The notes beneath the pieces are model-generated. The model had not been told where the DNA came from. It made no database searches and saw only the letters and a program-made list of their open reading frames with translations. A program made the translations under genes and the position numbers. Below, piece by piece: positions 55,486 through 64,000 of a stretch of DNA of 64,000 bases. The DNA is taken from contig NZ_CP092489.1 of the NCBI RefSeq assembly GCF_025643335.1, forward strand, positions 2,176,001-2,240,000, given 5' to 3'. Source of the stretch: Endozoicomonas sp. Mp262. Its GTDB lineage: Bacteria; Pseudomonadota; Gammaproteobacteria; Pseudomonadales; Endozoicomonadaceae. Position 1 is the stretch's first letter. Each line of letters opens with the position of its first letter.

Positions 55486-57872
55486 TGGCTTTCCTTGGAA
55501 AGTTCAGCAATTTCCTTTAGCCGGTTCACCACCTTGTAATTAATGGAATTTTTGCTGTATTCACCTTTACTATTGAGGGCGCCAGGCTTGTGGCCGGTCA
55601 GGATTTCCAGTGCTTCCTCAACATGGTTGACGGCATAGACATTGAATTGTTTAGCCTTTACAGCATCAGTGACTTTTTGATGGAGCATCAGATTGCGCTT
55701 ATTGGCAGCAGGGATGATCACTCCCTGCTCACCGGTTAAACCTCTGGCCTGGCAAAGGTCAAAGAAACCTTCAATTTTTTCATTGATACCACCCACAGCC
55801 TGGACTTCACCGTGTTGGTTCATAGAGCCTGTGATAGCAAAAGACTGCTTGATAGGTGTATCAGTCAGCGCAGATACCAGACAGCACAGCTCAGCCATTG
55901 ATGCGCTATCGCCATCAATATAGCCATAGGATTGCTCCATGGTGAGGCTGGCAGATATGGCTAGGGGGAAGTGTTGGGCATATTTGCTACCCATATAACC
56001 GGTGAGAATCATTACCCCTTTAGAATGTATGGCCTGTCCCAGGGATACCTCTCGCTCAATATCGACAATGCCCTGGGAGCCAGGATACACTGTTGCTGTG
56101 ATGCGGGCGGGAGAGCCGAAACTGGTATCCCCAATAGACAACACTGTTAGTCCATTGATTTTCCCTACTTTTTCTCCTGCGGTATCAATCAGAATGCTAC
56201 CTTCCAGTACGTCCTGGAGAATTTGGTCACTGACCCGGCCTGTACGTTCGGCCTTGGCATGAAGAGCCTGATCAATATGATCGTGATTGATCTTTCGACC
56301 ATTCTGCGCTTGGCGAATAAAATCAGCTTCCGCCAACAGGTCAAATAAATCACCTATTTTTGCCGACAGTTGTTGTTGGTTTTCCGTTAACCGGCAGCTG
56401 TGTTCTACCATGCGGGCAATAGCTGAAGCGGTTAGTGGTGGATAGCCTTCATCATCAGCCCTGTTCTTCAGCAGTTGAGCGAAGGCCCTGATGGTTTCGG
56501 GACAGCGTGGTATTTGGTCATCAAAATCTACCAATACCCGGAACATCTCATGAAAATCATTGTCCAGTTGTTGCAGGATATAATAGATATCCCTGGAGCC
56601 AATCAGTATCACCTTTACATCCAGTGGTATGGTTTCCGGAGTAAGGGTGGTTGTATTAAGTAGCCCCATTTCTGAATAAGGAGACTCAATTTTTAATTGC
56701 TGTTCTTTTAATGCTCTCTTCAGTGCCTCCCAGACGAAAGGCTCTTCCAGCAGTTTGTTAGCTTCTAGCAGGAGATAGCCACCATTGGCAAGGTGGAGAG
56801 AACCGGGACAGATTTGCCGATAGTTGGTAATTAATGCCCCCATTTCACTGGAGTATTCGATCCGCCCAAACAGATTTTTATAATTCGGGTGGGACTCATA
56901 AATGACGGGTGTCTTGGGTTTATCAGAGTGGGCAACCAGTAGGTTAGGGGCGTACAACTCTTCAAGTGTTGACCGTTTGTTGGCGTCTTCCTTGGACTCC
57001 ATTGCCCGCTCATCGGCAAGTAACTCAACCACTGAACGATGTAGGTGCTGTTTTACTGCACCCAGATAGGTGATGATATATTCCTGGTCGTTGTATTTTT
57101 TGAGCAGAGGCTTCAAAAGAGGTTCAAGGGCCTGGTCAATAGTTTCCTGATTCAGGGTCTGAAGCTTTTCGTTAGATTCACGCTTCCATTGAGGCAGTTC
57201 AACTAACGATTCGTTGAGCATGGTTTCCAGTTCGGAAATGTTATTGTTGAATTTTTCCCGCTTTTTATCCGGGAGCTGGGCGAATTCCGTTTCGTCCATG
57301 GCTTTGCCCTTGCTCATGGGGGTAAAGCTTAATGAACCGGAGTCACGATAAAGGGCAATTTCCCTTTTAAGTGCTTCCTGTTCTATCTGGTCGATGGCCT
57401 GATCGTAGCGCTTGTTAAAGTCACGTTCAATCATGCTTTTTCGTTGCTGATAGGTTGGGTTTTCAAACGCAGCAGGGAATGTCATTAACAGTTTGTCGAT
57501 AAACTGTTCAAAATCTTTTTGCAATTTATTGCAAAGGCCCGCTGGAAGCTGAAGAACTTTGGGCTGGCGAGGGTTATCAAAATTATTTACGTACGCCCAG
57601 TCACTGGGAGGGCTGTGACGGCTGGCTTCAGTCTCAAGGTATTTCCTCAAATAAGACATTCTGCCAGTACCTGACTCTCCCATGACATAAATGTTATAGC
57701 CAGCTCTGTGCATAGCCACGCCAAACTTGATGGCACTGGTGGCGCGTTCCTGGCCCAGGATGCCTGCATATTTGTCCAAATCATCTGTGGACTTGAACCC
57801 AAGATCCTTGACCGGCTGTTTTGCAATGAGCTGATTGGAAGATAGTTTGAGTTTTTTCACGAAGCTTGTCAC
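55482..57872 (-). CDS. Lon-like ATP-dependent protease (AAA_32 / Lon_C)
   Basis: A 796-residue protein of the LonB-like/YcbZ group found beside Lon in many gammaproteobacteria. The N-terminal P-loop reads GESGTGRMS, with Arg-Met in place of the usual Lys-Thr/Ser. The C-terminal Lon protease domain has the catalytic Ser in GYIDGDSASMAE and catalytic Lys in VGGINEKIEGFFDL. Substrate is unknown. The role would be cytosolic quality control or regulated proteolysis. It ends within the last codons of the 1339-residue gene. Confidence 0.9.
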   Translation of the reverse strand: MTSFVKKLKLSSNQLIAKQPVKDLGFKSTDDLDKYAGILGQERATSAIKFGVAMHRAGYNIYVMGESGTGRMSYLRKYLETEASRHSPPSDWAYVNNFDNPRQPKVLQLPAGLCNKLQKDFEQFIDKLLMTFPAAFENPTYQQRKSMIERDFNKRYDQAIDQIEQEALKREIALYRDSGSLSFTPMSKGKAMDETEFAQLPDKKREKFNNNISELETMLNESLVELPQWKRESNEKLQTLNQETIDQALEPLLKPLLKKYNDQEYIITYLGAVKQHLHRSVVELLADERAMESKEDANKRSTLEELYAPNLLVAHSDKPKTPVIYESHPNYKNLFGRIEYSSEMGALITNYRQICPGSLHLANGGYLLLEANKLLEEPFVWEALKRALKEQQLKIESPYSEMGLLNTTTLTPETIPLDVKVILIGSRDIYYILQQLDNDFHEMFRVLVDFDDQIPRCPETIRAFAQLLKNRADDEGYPPLTASAIARMVEHSCRLTENQQQLSAKIGDLFDLLAEADFIRQAQNGRKINHDHIDQALHAKAERTGRVSDQILQDVLEGSILIDTAGEKVGKINGLTVLSIGDTSFGSPARITATVYPGSQGIVDIEREVSLGQAIHSKGVMILTGYMGSKYAQHFPLAISASLTMEQSYGYIDGDSASMAELCCLVSALTDTPIKQSFAITGSMNQHGEVQAVGGINEKIEGFFDLCQARGLTGEQGVIIPAANKRNLMLHQKVTDAVKAKQFNVYAVNHVEEALEILTGHKPGALNSKGEYSKNSINYKVVNRLKEIAELSKESH

Positions 57873-57943
57873 TTACCGGAGAATTAAACTGATCATACTA
57901 TGGCAGCAATGAGCCAGCCATGTCTAACGTTGAGAAGCCGTCT

Positions 57944-58228
57944 TAGGGACTGTTGACGTTTGATCGTGAGCTCAGTGGTTCGTAAAGCGGTTTTCCGCAA
58001 TACCCAGTGGGGCACACCGGACGGACTGGTGCAGGCATAGTTATTTCTACGTCAAGCCAGTCCAACGCAGTCGGAAAGCCGCTTTACGAGCCACCCGAAG
58101 GGCCACAACCAGCGATTCCGTGCCGTCGTTGCAGTAGCTTGAAAGACGTGAGTCTTCCTGCGCTACTGCGTCTAGCCACGAAACCGCTGGTTTTGGCTGA
58201 GCACACGAGCAAACGTCAACAGCCCCTA
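57944..58228. repeat. Structured inverted-repeat element, copy B (285 bp)
   Basis: Same family as 45713-46016: ends TAGGGACTGTTGACGTTTG and CAAACGTCAACAGCCCCTA, the same 22-bp internal stem and the same distal stems. Relative to copy A it lacks about 19 bases near 58150 and has scattered substitutions. In the main stem both imperfect pairs are T-G on the plus strand, so they would pair as U-G in a plus-strand RNA. The frame through it is spurious. Confidence 0.8.
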
Positions 58229-58442
58229 AAAGTCATGCTGCTACCTGGCAACTACTTCTGTGATCCTTGTTACGTGCAGACTTTTGGAACGACTTTTGAA
58301 TATCCCATAATTGACCAGCGTCACAACTTAAATAATAACCCACTGCTTGCCTGCTATATAGTAGCCATTGTGTTACAGAGTAAAAACTGCACAGATATTG
58401 CGGTAGTATGTTTGAGGTGAATCTGGCGGGAGAGCTTTTCTT

Positions 58443-59891
58443 ATGAAGAGGCTGTGCATTATCTGTATTGTCTGTTTGAGTATTGGTTACCAATACCCTG
58501 TAAAGGCATTGATGCATACACCTGCCCCGGAGAAAAAACGGGTTTCAAACAATAGCCTTTCAGGGCAAATTGAGCAGCTGCTTGAGCTGTTGCCTCCGGG
58601 TGCTGTCAGCTCGGTTCTTGTAAAAAAAGCGGTGAGTGGAGAGGTGGTTTTTAATAAAGCCGGGAACCTGAATCTTATTCCAGCCAGTACGCTAAAGATT
58701 CTTACTACTGTCGCGGCTTATGATAAATTAGGGGCAGATTATCGCTACCCGACCCGCCTCTTGTTGAGCAGGAATATTGGGCGCTCCAGGATATATAAAG
58801 GTGGGATTCTTATAGCTTTTAGTGGTGATCCTTCTCTGAAATCCAGGCATCTTGAAGAGATGCTGGCGATCCTCAAAAAGAAAGGGGTCCGGGAAATTGT
58901 TGGGGATATCTGGTTGGATGATACGGTATTTAGTGGCTATCCAAAAGCGGAAGGGGTGGTCTGGAATGACTTGGGTATTTGCTTTGCCGCACCGTCAACC
59001 GGCATGATTCTTGATCGAAACTGTTTTTATGCCTGGCTTAAGCCGGGACGTGAAGGCAAAAAAACAATTATCCGGTACGATCAACCAGGCGATTTTCAAA
59101 AGATAGAAAATCAGATTATCACTCGACAGTCTCGGGATGGGTTGCAATGCCAGCCAAAAGCCTGGCCCTCTTCCGATTATGAATACCGTTTGACCGGATG
59201 TCTTGAACCTGGCCAGAAACCCTTGAGACTGGCCTTTGCGGTTAAGCACTATGAGCGTTACATGAAGAAAAAGATGGCTTCAATGCTTAAGGGGCAAGGC
59301 TTACTGCATAGAGGCCGGATAGTTATCGGGAAGCCTGGGGCATCCTTTCCTGTGCTGTTGGCTGAGCATCAGTCTGACTCCCTGGCTGGTTTGCTCAAGC
59401 CTGTTCTGGAGCGGTCTGATAATTTGTTTTCAGACAGTCTTATGAAAACCCTGGGACATAAAGTGACAGGGTTTTCCGGCTCTTATGAAAGGGGTACTGA
59501 CGCCATTATTAAAGTGCTGGGGGATAAGGGGATTGATTTGTCCCATAGTCACATCGCCGACGGTTCCGGGTTGTCCCGTTATAACTTGATCAGTGCATCG
59601 ACGTTGGCAGATGTGCTGGCCATGGCATGGCGGGAATGGGGGAGTGACAGTCCCTGGCTTATTAACAGGCCATATAAAGATCGATGGTTTAAAACCGGGA
59701 CGATGAAAGGCGTCAGTGCTGTAGCGGGGTATATCTTTCCTTCAGGCAGTGAGCCTCTGCTATTTGTGGTGATGGTTAATGGGCTTGTTTCACCGAAAAA
59801 GGCAGCCAGAGAAAGCTTTAGTTCGCCGGTTGAAGACATTAGGCAATTTCGATATGAGTTGATGGATAGACTTGCCAATAGTGCTAGGTAA
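58443..59891 (+). CDS. dacB: D-alanyl-D-alanine carboxypeptidase/endopeptidase (PBP4 type)
   Basis: A 482-residue class C penicillin-binding protein that trims or cleaves peptidoglycan peptides in the periplasm. A signal peptide (MKRLCIICIVCLSIGYQYPV) is followed by the SxxK motif PASTLK (Ser82, Lys85), the SxN motif in RSDNLFSDS, and KTG in FKTGTMKGVSAVAG. A domain II insertion lies between the first two motifs as usual for PBP4. The gene follows the repeat copy B and has no close partner. Confidence 0.94.
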   Translation: MKRLCIICIVCLSIGYQYPVKALMHTPAPEKKRVSNNSLSGQIEQLLELLPPGAVSSVLVKKAVSGEVVFNKAGNLNLIPASTLKILTTVAAYDKLGADYRYPTRLLLSRNIGRSRIYKGGILIAFSGDPSLKSRHLEEMLAILKKKGVREIVGDIWLDDTVFSGYPKAEGVVWNDLGICFAAPSTGMILDRNCFYAWLKPGREGKKTIIRYDQPGDFQKIENQIITRQSRDGLQCQPKAWPSSDYEYRLTGCLEPGQKPLRLAFAVKHYERYMKKKMASMLKGQGLLHRGRIVIGKPGASFPVLLAEHQSDSLAGLLKPVLERSDNLFSDSLMKTLGHKVTGFSGSYERGTDAIIKVLGDKGIDLSHSHIADGSGLSRYNLISASTLADVLAMAWREWGSDSPWLINRPYKDRWFKTGTMKGVSAVAGYIFPSGSEPLLFVVMVNGLVSPKKAARESFSSPVEDIRQFRYELMDRLANSAR

Positions 59892-60138
59892 TATAATTTT
59901 TAGCCCATTTCAACACATCATCTGTTTGGCAATTTGACTGAAGAGGGTGTTTTTTTCTCAGTACTTTGAATATTGAGCTAGAATCATGCAGGGAGTTTAT
60001 TTTGAATTCCTGTTGGAACGGTGGCTCTATTTATGAGTTGACGTTCAGCAGAATGAGTTCCTCTCTCTTAATGCGAAAGATTTGAGGTTAATGTCTAATT
60101 CAGGATAGGTTGTTTATGCGGTAAAGTAAGGAGTTTTT

Positions 60139-60363
60139 ATGAAAGTTCAGGTGGTTGCTATTTTACTTCTGTTTTTTTCAATTGATTGTTTTTCCGATAA
60201 GCAAGTTTCTGATGAGGAAATAAAGCAAAAAGTTGATGAGGCGATGGTTCAGGTTAAAAAGCAACAAAGGCAACAGGAAAAAAACAGAGGGAGCCAGTTA
60301 TCACCTAAGGATGTTGGTAATCTGGTTGATTTAATTAATAATCTGTTCAACAAAGGTTCTTGA
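60139..60363 (+). CDS. Small secreted protein, unknown function
   Basis: A 74-residue protein with a very good AAGGAG site and a signal peptide (VQVVAILLLFFSIDCFS), leaving about 55 hydrophilic, Lys/Gln-rich residues with one predicted helix (EEIKQKVDEAMVQVKKQQ) and a second short helix at the end. No family is recognised. It stands alone between dacB and the ABC operon. The strong ribosome site and signal support it as a real gene. Confidence 0.7.
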   Translation: MKVQVVAILLLFFSIDCFSDKQVSDEEIKQKVDEAMVQVKKQQRQQEKNRGSQLSPKDVGNLVDLINNLFNKGS

Positions 60364-60753
60364 TTCAGGGCAAAAAATCCGAAAAGCAGTATTAATTCTA
60401 TGTCATGAAAATAAATAGCCAAGCCATTGGTAAAATTGAGCGTTAAAGCCTTTTATTTGGTGGAGTCCGGTAAACTGTCAGAATGCTGGATCATAGGCTG
60501 TTGGCTTTCAGGATACTTATCCATTTGACTCTTCGGTCATCAGGTCTACTTTCTACTCAGTACTTGTCTTTCTGGCTGAGGGAAAAACGATGATCCGGGT
60601 GTGGAGGCTGTTGATGGATAAACTTTAGCAACCCCATAAGTTTATTGCCTGGATTCTCTTTATTGACTTTAATGTTGAAATACCAAGGTCAAGCTCTATA
60701 TTCTTTTAAGCTAAATGCTCATCTACAGAGATTTGGAACTGGTTGGGACGACG
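60364..60753. other. Gap before the Gld-type ABC operon
   Basis: About 390 bases with no recognised gene, tRNA or strong hairpin. Presumably it contains the promoter of the ABC operon, but I see no convincing motif. Confidence 0.4.
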
Positions 60754-61707
60754 ATGATAAAAATCGATAATCTTCGAAAGTCTTATGGTGACTTTTGTGC
60801 CGTAGACGGGATCAGTTTTTCGGTGGGGCCTGGTGAAGTACTGGGCTTTTTAGGGCCAAATGGCGCGGGAAAGTCAACCACCATGAAAATGGTGACAGGT
60901 TTTATTCGACCGAGTACTGGCTCTGTCTCCTTATTTGGTCATGATATTGAAAGAGATCCTGTGATAGCCAAGTCTTTAATTGGCTACTTGCCCGAAGGGG
61001 CTCCAGCCTACGGTGATATGCTGGTATCCCAGTTCCTGGGATTTATTGCTGAAATCAGGGGCTTCAAAGGCGAAGAAAAAGATCAGAGGGTGACCCGGGT
61101 TGTTGAACAGCTCGCCCTTCAGGCTGTTCTGGATCGTCCTATTGACAATTTATCCAAGGGATTTAAGCGGCGGGTAGGTATTGCCCAGGCAATCCTGCAT
61201 GATCCCAGGGTTTTGATTCTGGATGAACCCACGGACGGTTTGGACCCTAACCAAAAACACCAGGTAAGGGAGCTGATCAGAAGCCTCTCCAAAGATAAAA
61301 TCGTTATTATCTCCACCCATATTCTTGAAGAAGTAACTGCCGTTTGCTCCCGGGCCATTATTATTGCAAATGGCCGGGTTGTGGCTGATTCCACGCCTAC
61401 AGAATTGGAGGCACGCTCACAATATCACCGGGCTATTACCATTGAGCTTGGCTCAGAAGACTCTCTGGTGGATGAGTTGGCTGGTTTGAAGGGAGTTAAA
61501 AGGCTTGAGGAATATCCTGGAACCCCTGGTCGCTATACATTAATTCCAGAGAACCAGGAAGAGGGTGCTGTTAATCTTTTTGATACGGTGAACAAACTGA
61601 TTTCATCTAATGGCTGGGAGGTAAGGGAACTTTATATGGAAAGTGGTCGCCTTGACGATGTATTCAGAGAGCTGACTTTTAGTGGTGATCAGGAAGGGGT
61701 GGCTTAA
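60754..61707 (+). CDS. Gld-type ABC transporter ATPase
   Basis: A 317-residue ABC ATPase starting at ATG 60754 (MIKIDNLRKSYG), preferred over 60715 because the family starts there and GGGA lies upstream. Walker A is GPNGAGKST, the signature-like LSKGFKRRVGIAQAI replaces the usual LSGGQ, and Walker B is VLILDEPTDGLDPNQ. A C-terminal extension typical of GldA/CcmA-like proteins follows. Its stop overlaps the permease start by one base. The system in other gammaproteobacteria is annotated as gliding-type but its substrate is unknown. Confidence 0.92.
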   Translation: MIKIDNLRKSYGDFCAVDGISFSVGPGEVLGFLGPNGAGKSTTMKMVTGFIRPSTGSVSLFGHDIERDPVIAKSLIGYLPEGAPAYGDMLVSQFLGFIAEIRGFKGEEKDQRVTRVVEQLALQAVLDRPIDNLSKGFKRRVGIAQAILHDPRVLILDEPTDGLDPNQKHQVRELIRSLSKDKIVIISTHILEEVTAVCSRAIIIANGRVVADSTPTELEARSQYHRAITIELGSEDSLVDELAGLKGVKRLEEYPGTPGRYTLIPENQEEGAVNLFDTVNKLISSNGWEVRELYMESGRLDDVFRELTFSGDQEGVA

Positions 61708-62441
61708 TGAAAAGCATAGGTATTATTTTCAGACGTGAGCTGGGTAGCTATTTTGCTACACCTCTGGCTTATGTCTTTATTGTTATCTTTTTAATGCTGA
61801 CGGGAGTTTTTACCTTTTATCTGGGGCGTTTTTTTGAGCTTCGTCAAGCAGATCTGGCAGCATTTTTTACGTTTCACCCATGGCTTTATCTCTTCCTTAT
61901 CCCTGCCCTCAGCATGAGGCTTTGGGCGGAAGAGCGTAAAGCTGGCACTCTTGAGTTGCTTTTAACGCTACCTATCGACCTTAAAGAGGCCGTATTAGGA
62001 AAATTTCTGGCAGCCTGGGTATTTAGTGGTATTGCATTGTTGCTGACCTTCCCAATATGGATAACGGTGAATTATCTGGGAAATCCGGATAATGGTGTCA
62101 TTCTTGCGGGATACATTGGCAGTTGGTTGATGGCGGGTGGCTTTCTTGCCATTGGCTCCTGTATGTCTGCGATGACTCAAAACCAGGTTATTGCTTTTAT
62201 TGTAACTGTGGTTATTTGCTTCCTTTTTGTGGTAGCAGGTTTCCCACTTGTGCTGGATGCATTTCGTGTCTGGGCACCTCAGTCGCTGGTGGATGCTGTG
62301 GCGGCCCTGAGTTTTATGACTCATTTTGAGGCGATCAGTAAGGGAGTACTGGATTTAAGAGACCTTTTATATTTTATCGTTATGATTCTGGCGTGGCTTG
62401 TAGCTACGGCTATCACTATAGATATGAAAAAAGCGGACTAA
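61707..62441 (+). CDS. Gld-type ABC-2 permease
   Basis: A 244-residue ABC-2 type membrane protein with six hydrophobic segments, matching GldF. Conserved stretches include FRRELGSYFATPLAYVFI and LIPALSMRLWAEERKAGTLELLLTLP (given in part). It works with the ATPase just upstream and the GldG-like protein downstream, whose ATG follows after 10 bases with an AGGAG site between them. Confidence 0.92.
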   Translation: MKSIGIIFRRELGSYFATPLAYVFIVIFLMLTGVFTFYLGRFFELRQADLAAFFTFHPWLYLFLIPALSMRLWAEERKAGTLELLLTLPIDLKEAVLGKFLAAWVFSGIALLLTFPIWITVNYLGNPDNGVILAGYIGSWLMAGGFLAIGSCMSAMTQNQVIAFIVTVVICFLFVVAGFPLVLDAFRVWAPQSLVDAVAALSFMTHFEAISKGVLDLRDLLYFIVMILAWLVATAITIDMKKAD

Positions 62442-62451
62442 GGAGCCGGAC

Positions 62452-64000
62452 ATGACACAACGACTGTTTTCAAAGGCAGGGTTGCTGGTGCTGGCTCTGC
62501 TGACACTGCTGCTGACTGTTGCCATTAATCAGGTATTTAAAGGTGCTCGACTTGATCTCACAGAGGACAAGTTGTTCACCTTGTCTCAAGGGACTCATAA
62601 CTTATTGAAAGGCCTGGAAAGTGATGCCACTTTGCAGCTTTTTTACTCTGATAGCCAAACGCAGGATCTGCCATTTATCAGGAATTATGCGCGCAGGGTC
62701 ACAGAGCTGCTAGAGGAATATGTGGCAGCTTCAAGGGGCAAATTAAAACTGGAGGTTATTGACCCTGAGCCATTTTCTGAAAATGAGGATAAAGCGGCGG
62801 AGTATGGGCTTCAGGCCATTCCTTTGGGCGGAGGGGCAAAAGAAGCGTATTTTGGTCTTGTTATCACCAGTGATGGTGATTCAGGGAAGCATGAAGTCAT
62901 CAGCTTTCTTCACCCGGATAAGGAACGATTTCTGGAATATGATATCAGCAAGCTGGTTTACTCTGTTACCCAGAAAACCAAGCCTAAAGTGGGGTTGATA
63001 TCAGGCCTGCAGGTACATGGCGGGTTTGATATGGCAAGCCGTCAATCTACCGGTCCCTGGACCAGTATTTCCCAGCTGGAACAGCTTTATGACGTTACAA
63101 CCGTTGAGCCTGGAGCCAGGGAACTTCCTGCTGATCTGAAATTGCTTGTAATCATCCATCCGAAAGACCTTTCAGACCAAATGCGTTATGCCATTGATCA
63201 GTTCGTTCTGGCTGGTGGCAATGCTCTGGTTTTTGTTGACCCTAATGCGGAGTCTGAGAGTCAGGGAGGTATGGGAGGCATGATGATGGGCATGGGAGGA
63301 GATAAATCATCCAGCTTTGAGCCTTTGTTTAAAGCCTGGGGAATATCTGTTGATCCCAAGAAAGTGCTTGCTGATGCATCGAATGCCTTGTCAGTGGGTT
63401 CTCCTTCAGGAAGGCCAGTGAGGCATTTGGGAATTCTTGGCTATGGAGAAAATAACTTCAATAAAGAGGATGTTGTAACATCATCTCTTAATAGCGTGAA
63501 TTTCGCCACTGCGGGTGCTGTCCACTCATTGGAGGAAGGAGAGACAACGGTTAATCCGCTACTTCGCTCCAGTACTAACTCTATGCTGATGGATGCTGAT
63601 GCGTTTTCAATGATGTTTGACCCCAGTAATCTCTATAAAAGCTTTAAGCCAACCGGGGAGCAATACACCTTGATTGCCCGAGTAACCGGGACAGTAAAAA
63701 CTGCATACCCGGATGGCCGACCTCCTGAGCCAGAACCGAAAGGGGATGATAAAGTTGAGAAAAAGGATGGGGATGCAAAAGCTGTCAGCAAGAAATCAAA
63801 AAAAACCGAGTCTAAAAATGAGCAGACTCCTGTTGCCGATAACCAAGGTGACGGTTCTGGAAAGCTAAAGGTTGAACACCTCTCCGTATCAGTTAAGCCT
63901 GTTAATATTATTGTTGTGGCAGATACGGATGTTTTAACCGATCGACTTTGGGTTCAAAAAACCAGCTTCTTTGGTCAGCAAATAGTCCAGCCCTTTGCTA
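62452..64000 (+). CDS. GldG-like ABC auxiliary protein (3' end beyond window)
   Basis: ATG 62452 follows an AGGAG site and opens a frame that runs to the window edge (516 codons). After an N-terminal membrane anchor (LLVLALLTLLLTVAIN) comes the GldG/ABC_transp_aux domain: FKGARLDLTEDKLFTLSQGT, TLQLFYSD, RRVTELLEEYVAASRGKL and LVIIHPKDLSDQMRYAIDQF. A Met/Gly-rich insertion (GGMGGMMMGMGG) and a Lys/Glu/Asp-rich linker (about 63730-63860) are low-complexity features. The protein is periplasmic and probably couples the ABC-2 transporter to its substrate. Confidence 0.9.
   Translation, partial: MTQRLFSKAGLLVLALLTLLLTVAINQVFKGARLDLTEDKLFTLSQGTHNLLKGLESDATLQLFYSDSQTQDLPFIRNYARRVTELLEEYVAASRGKLKLEVIDPEPFSENEDKAAEYGLQAIPLGGGAKEAYFGLVITSDGDSGKHEVISFLHPDKERFLEYDISKLVYSVTQKTKPKVGLISGLQVHGGFDMASRQSTGPWTSISQLEQLYDVTTVEPGARELPADLKLLVIIHPKDLSDQMRYAIDQFVLAGGNALVFVDPNAESESQGGMGGMMMGMGGDKSSSFEPLFKAWGISVDPKKVLADASNALSVGSPSGRPVRHLGILGYGENNFNKEDVVTSSLNSVNFATAGAVHSLEEGETTVNPLLRSSTNSMLMDADAFSMMFDPSNLYKSFKPTGEQYTLIARVTGTVKTAYPDGRPPEPEPKGDDKVEKKDGDAKAVSKKSKKTESKNEQTPVADNQGDGSGKLKVEHLSVSVKPVNIIVVADTDVLTDRLWVQKTSFFGQQIVQPFA

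Noticed and set aside
58007..58420. 137-codon frame starting in repeat copy B
   Set aside because: It runs through the noncoding repeat into unrelated sequence; composition is not protein-like.

Overview
The window looks like the chromosome of a marine, probably animal-associated gammaproteobacterium, with Oceanospirillales/Endozoicomonadaceae as the best guess. The housekeeping order hemA-prfA-prmC, divergent from TPR lipoprotein-lolB-ispE-tRNA-Gln-prs-rplY-pth, is the Pseudomonas/Oceanospirillales arrangement. The eukaryotic-type serpin, secreted proteases, effector-like giant protein and many IS elements suggest life with an animal host. The taxonomic call is inference; there is no rRNA gene in the window.

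Layout. 1-12.1 kb: truncated nhaA, then the hemA operon (minus) and the lolB/ispE/prs/rplY/pth block (plus), interrupted only by a secreted serpin between prs and rplY. 12.1-36.9 kb: about 25 kb of accessory DNA separating pth from ychF, which are normally neighbours. It holds ddl, a trpR-mtr pair with a good candidate Trp operator, a decayed IS605 element, two identical inverted copies of a 1645-bp IS (one splitting a subtilisin-like protease gene), an unassigned exported protein, an IS701/IS4-like element, an IS630 element with a frameshift in a poly-A run, an IS30 element, a BASS-type transporter, ytoQ, a small membrane protein and two tandem tricorn-type proteases of more than 1100 residues each. 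36.9-44 kb: ychF, a three-domain rhodanese lipoprotein, a siderophore/haem-type ABC importer with a Fur-box-like site, and a MOSC protein. 44-58.2 kb: a secreted CHAT/caspase-like protein, a tandem Met-Gln-Met-Gln tRNA cluster, a threonine-synthase-like enzyme, a six-hairpin glycosidase lipoprotein, a 1339-residue effector-like protein and a Lon-like protease. Two copies of an unusual structured repeat (285 and 304 bp) lie in this part, and a minimal palindromic relic of the same family sits upstream of hemA. 58.4-64 kb: a PBP4-type dacB, a tiny secreted protein and a Gld-type ABC operon running off the window.

How the parts fit. Core translation, tetrapyrrole, isoprenoid and lipoprotein-sorting genes are intact. 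The accessory genes are dominated by exported proteolysis and its control (serpin, subtilase relic, two tricorns, CHAT-like protein), iron uptake and a probable effector. Many IS insertions and gene stubs indicate ongoing genome decay. The signals most worth follow-up are the structured repeat family, the secreted CHAT-like protein, the serpin, the tandem tricorns and the 1339-residue protein.
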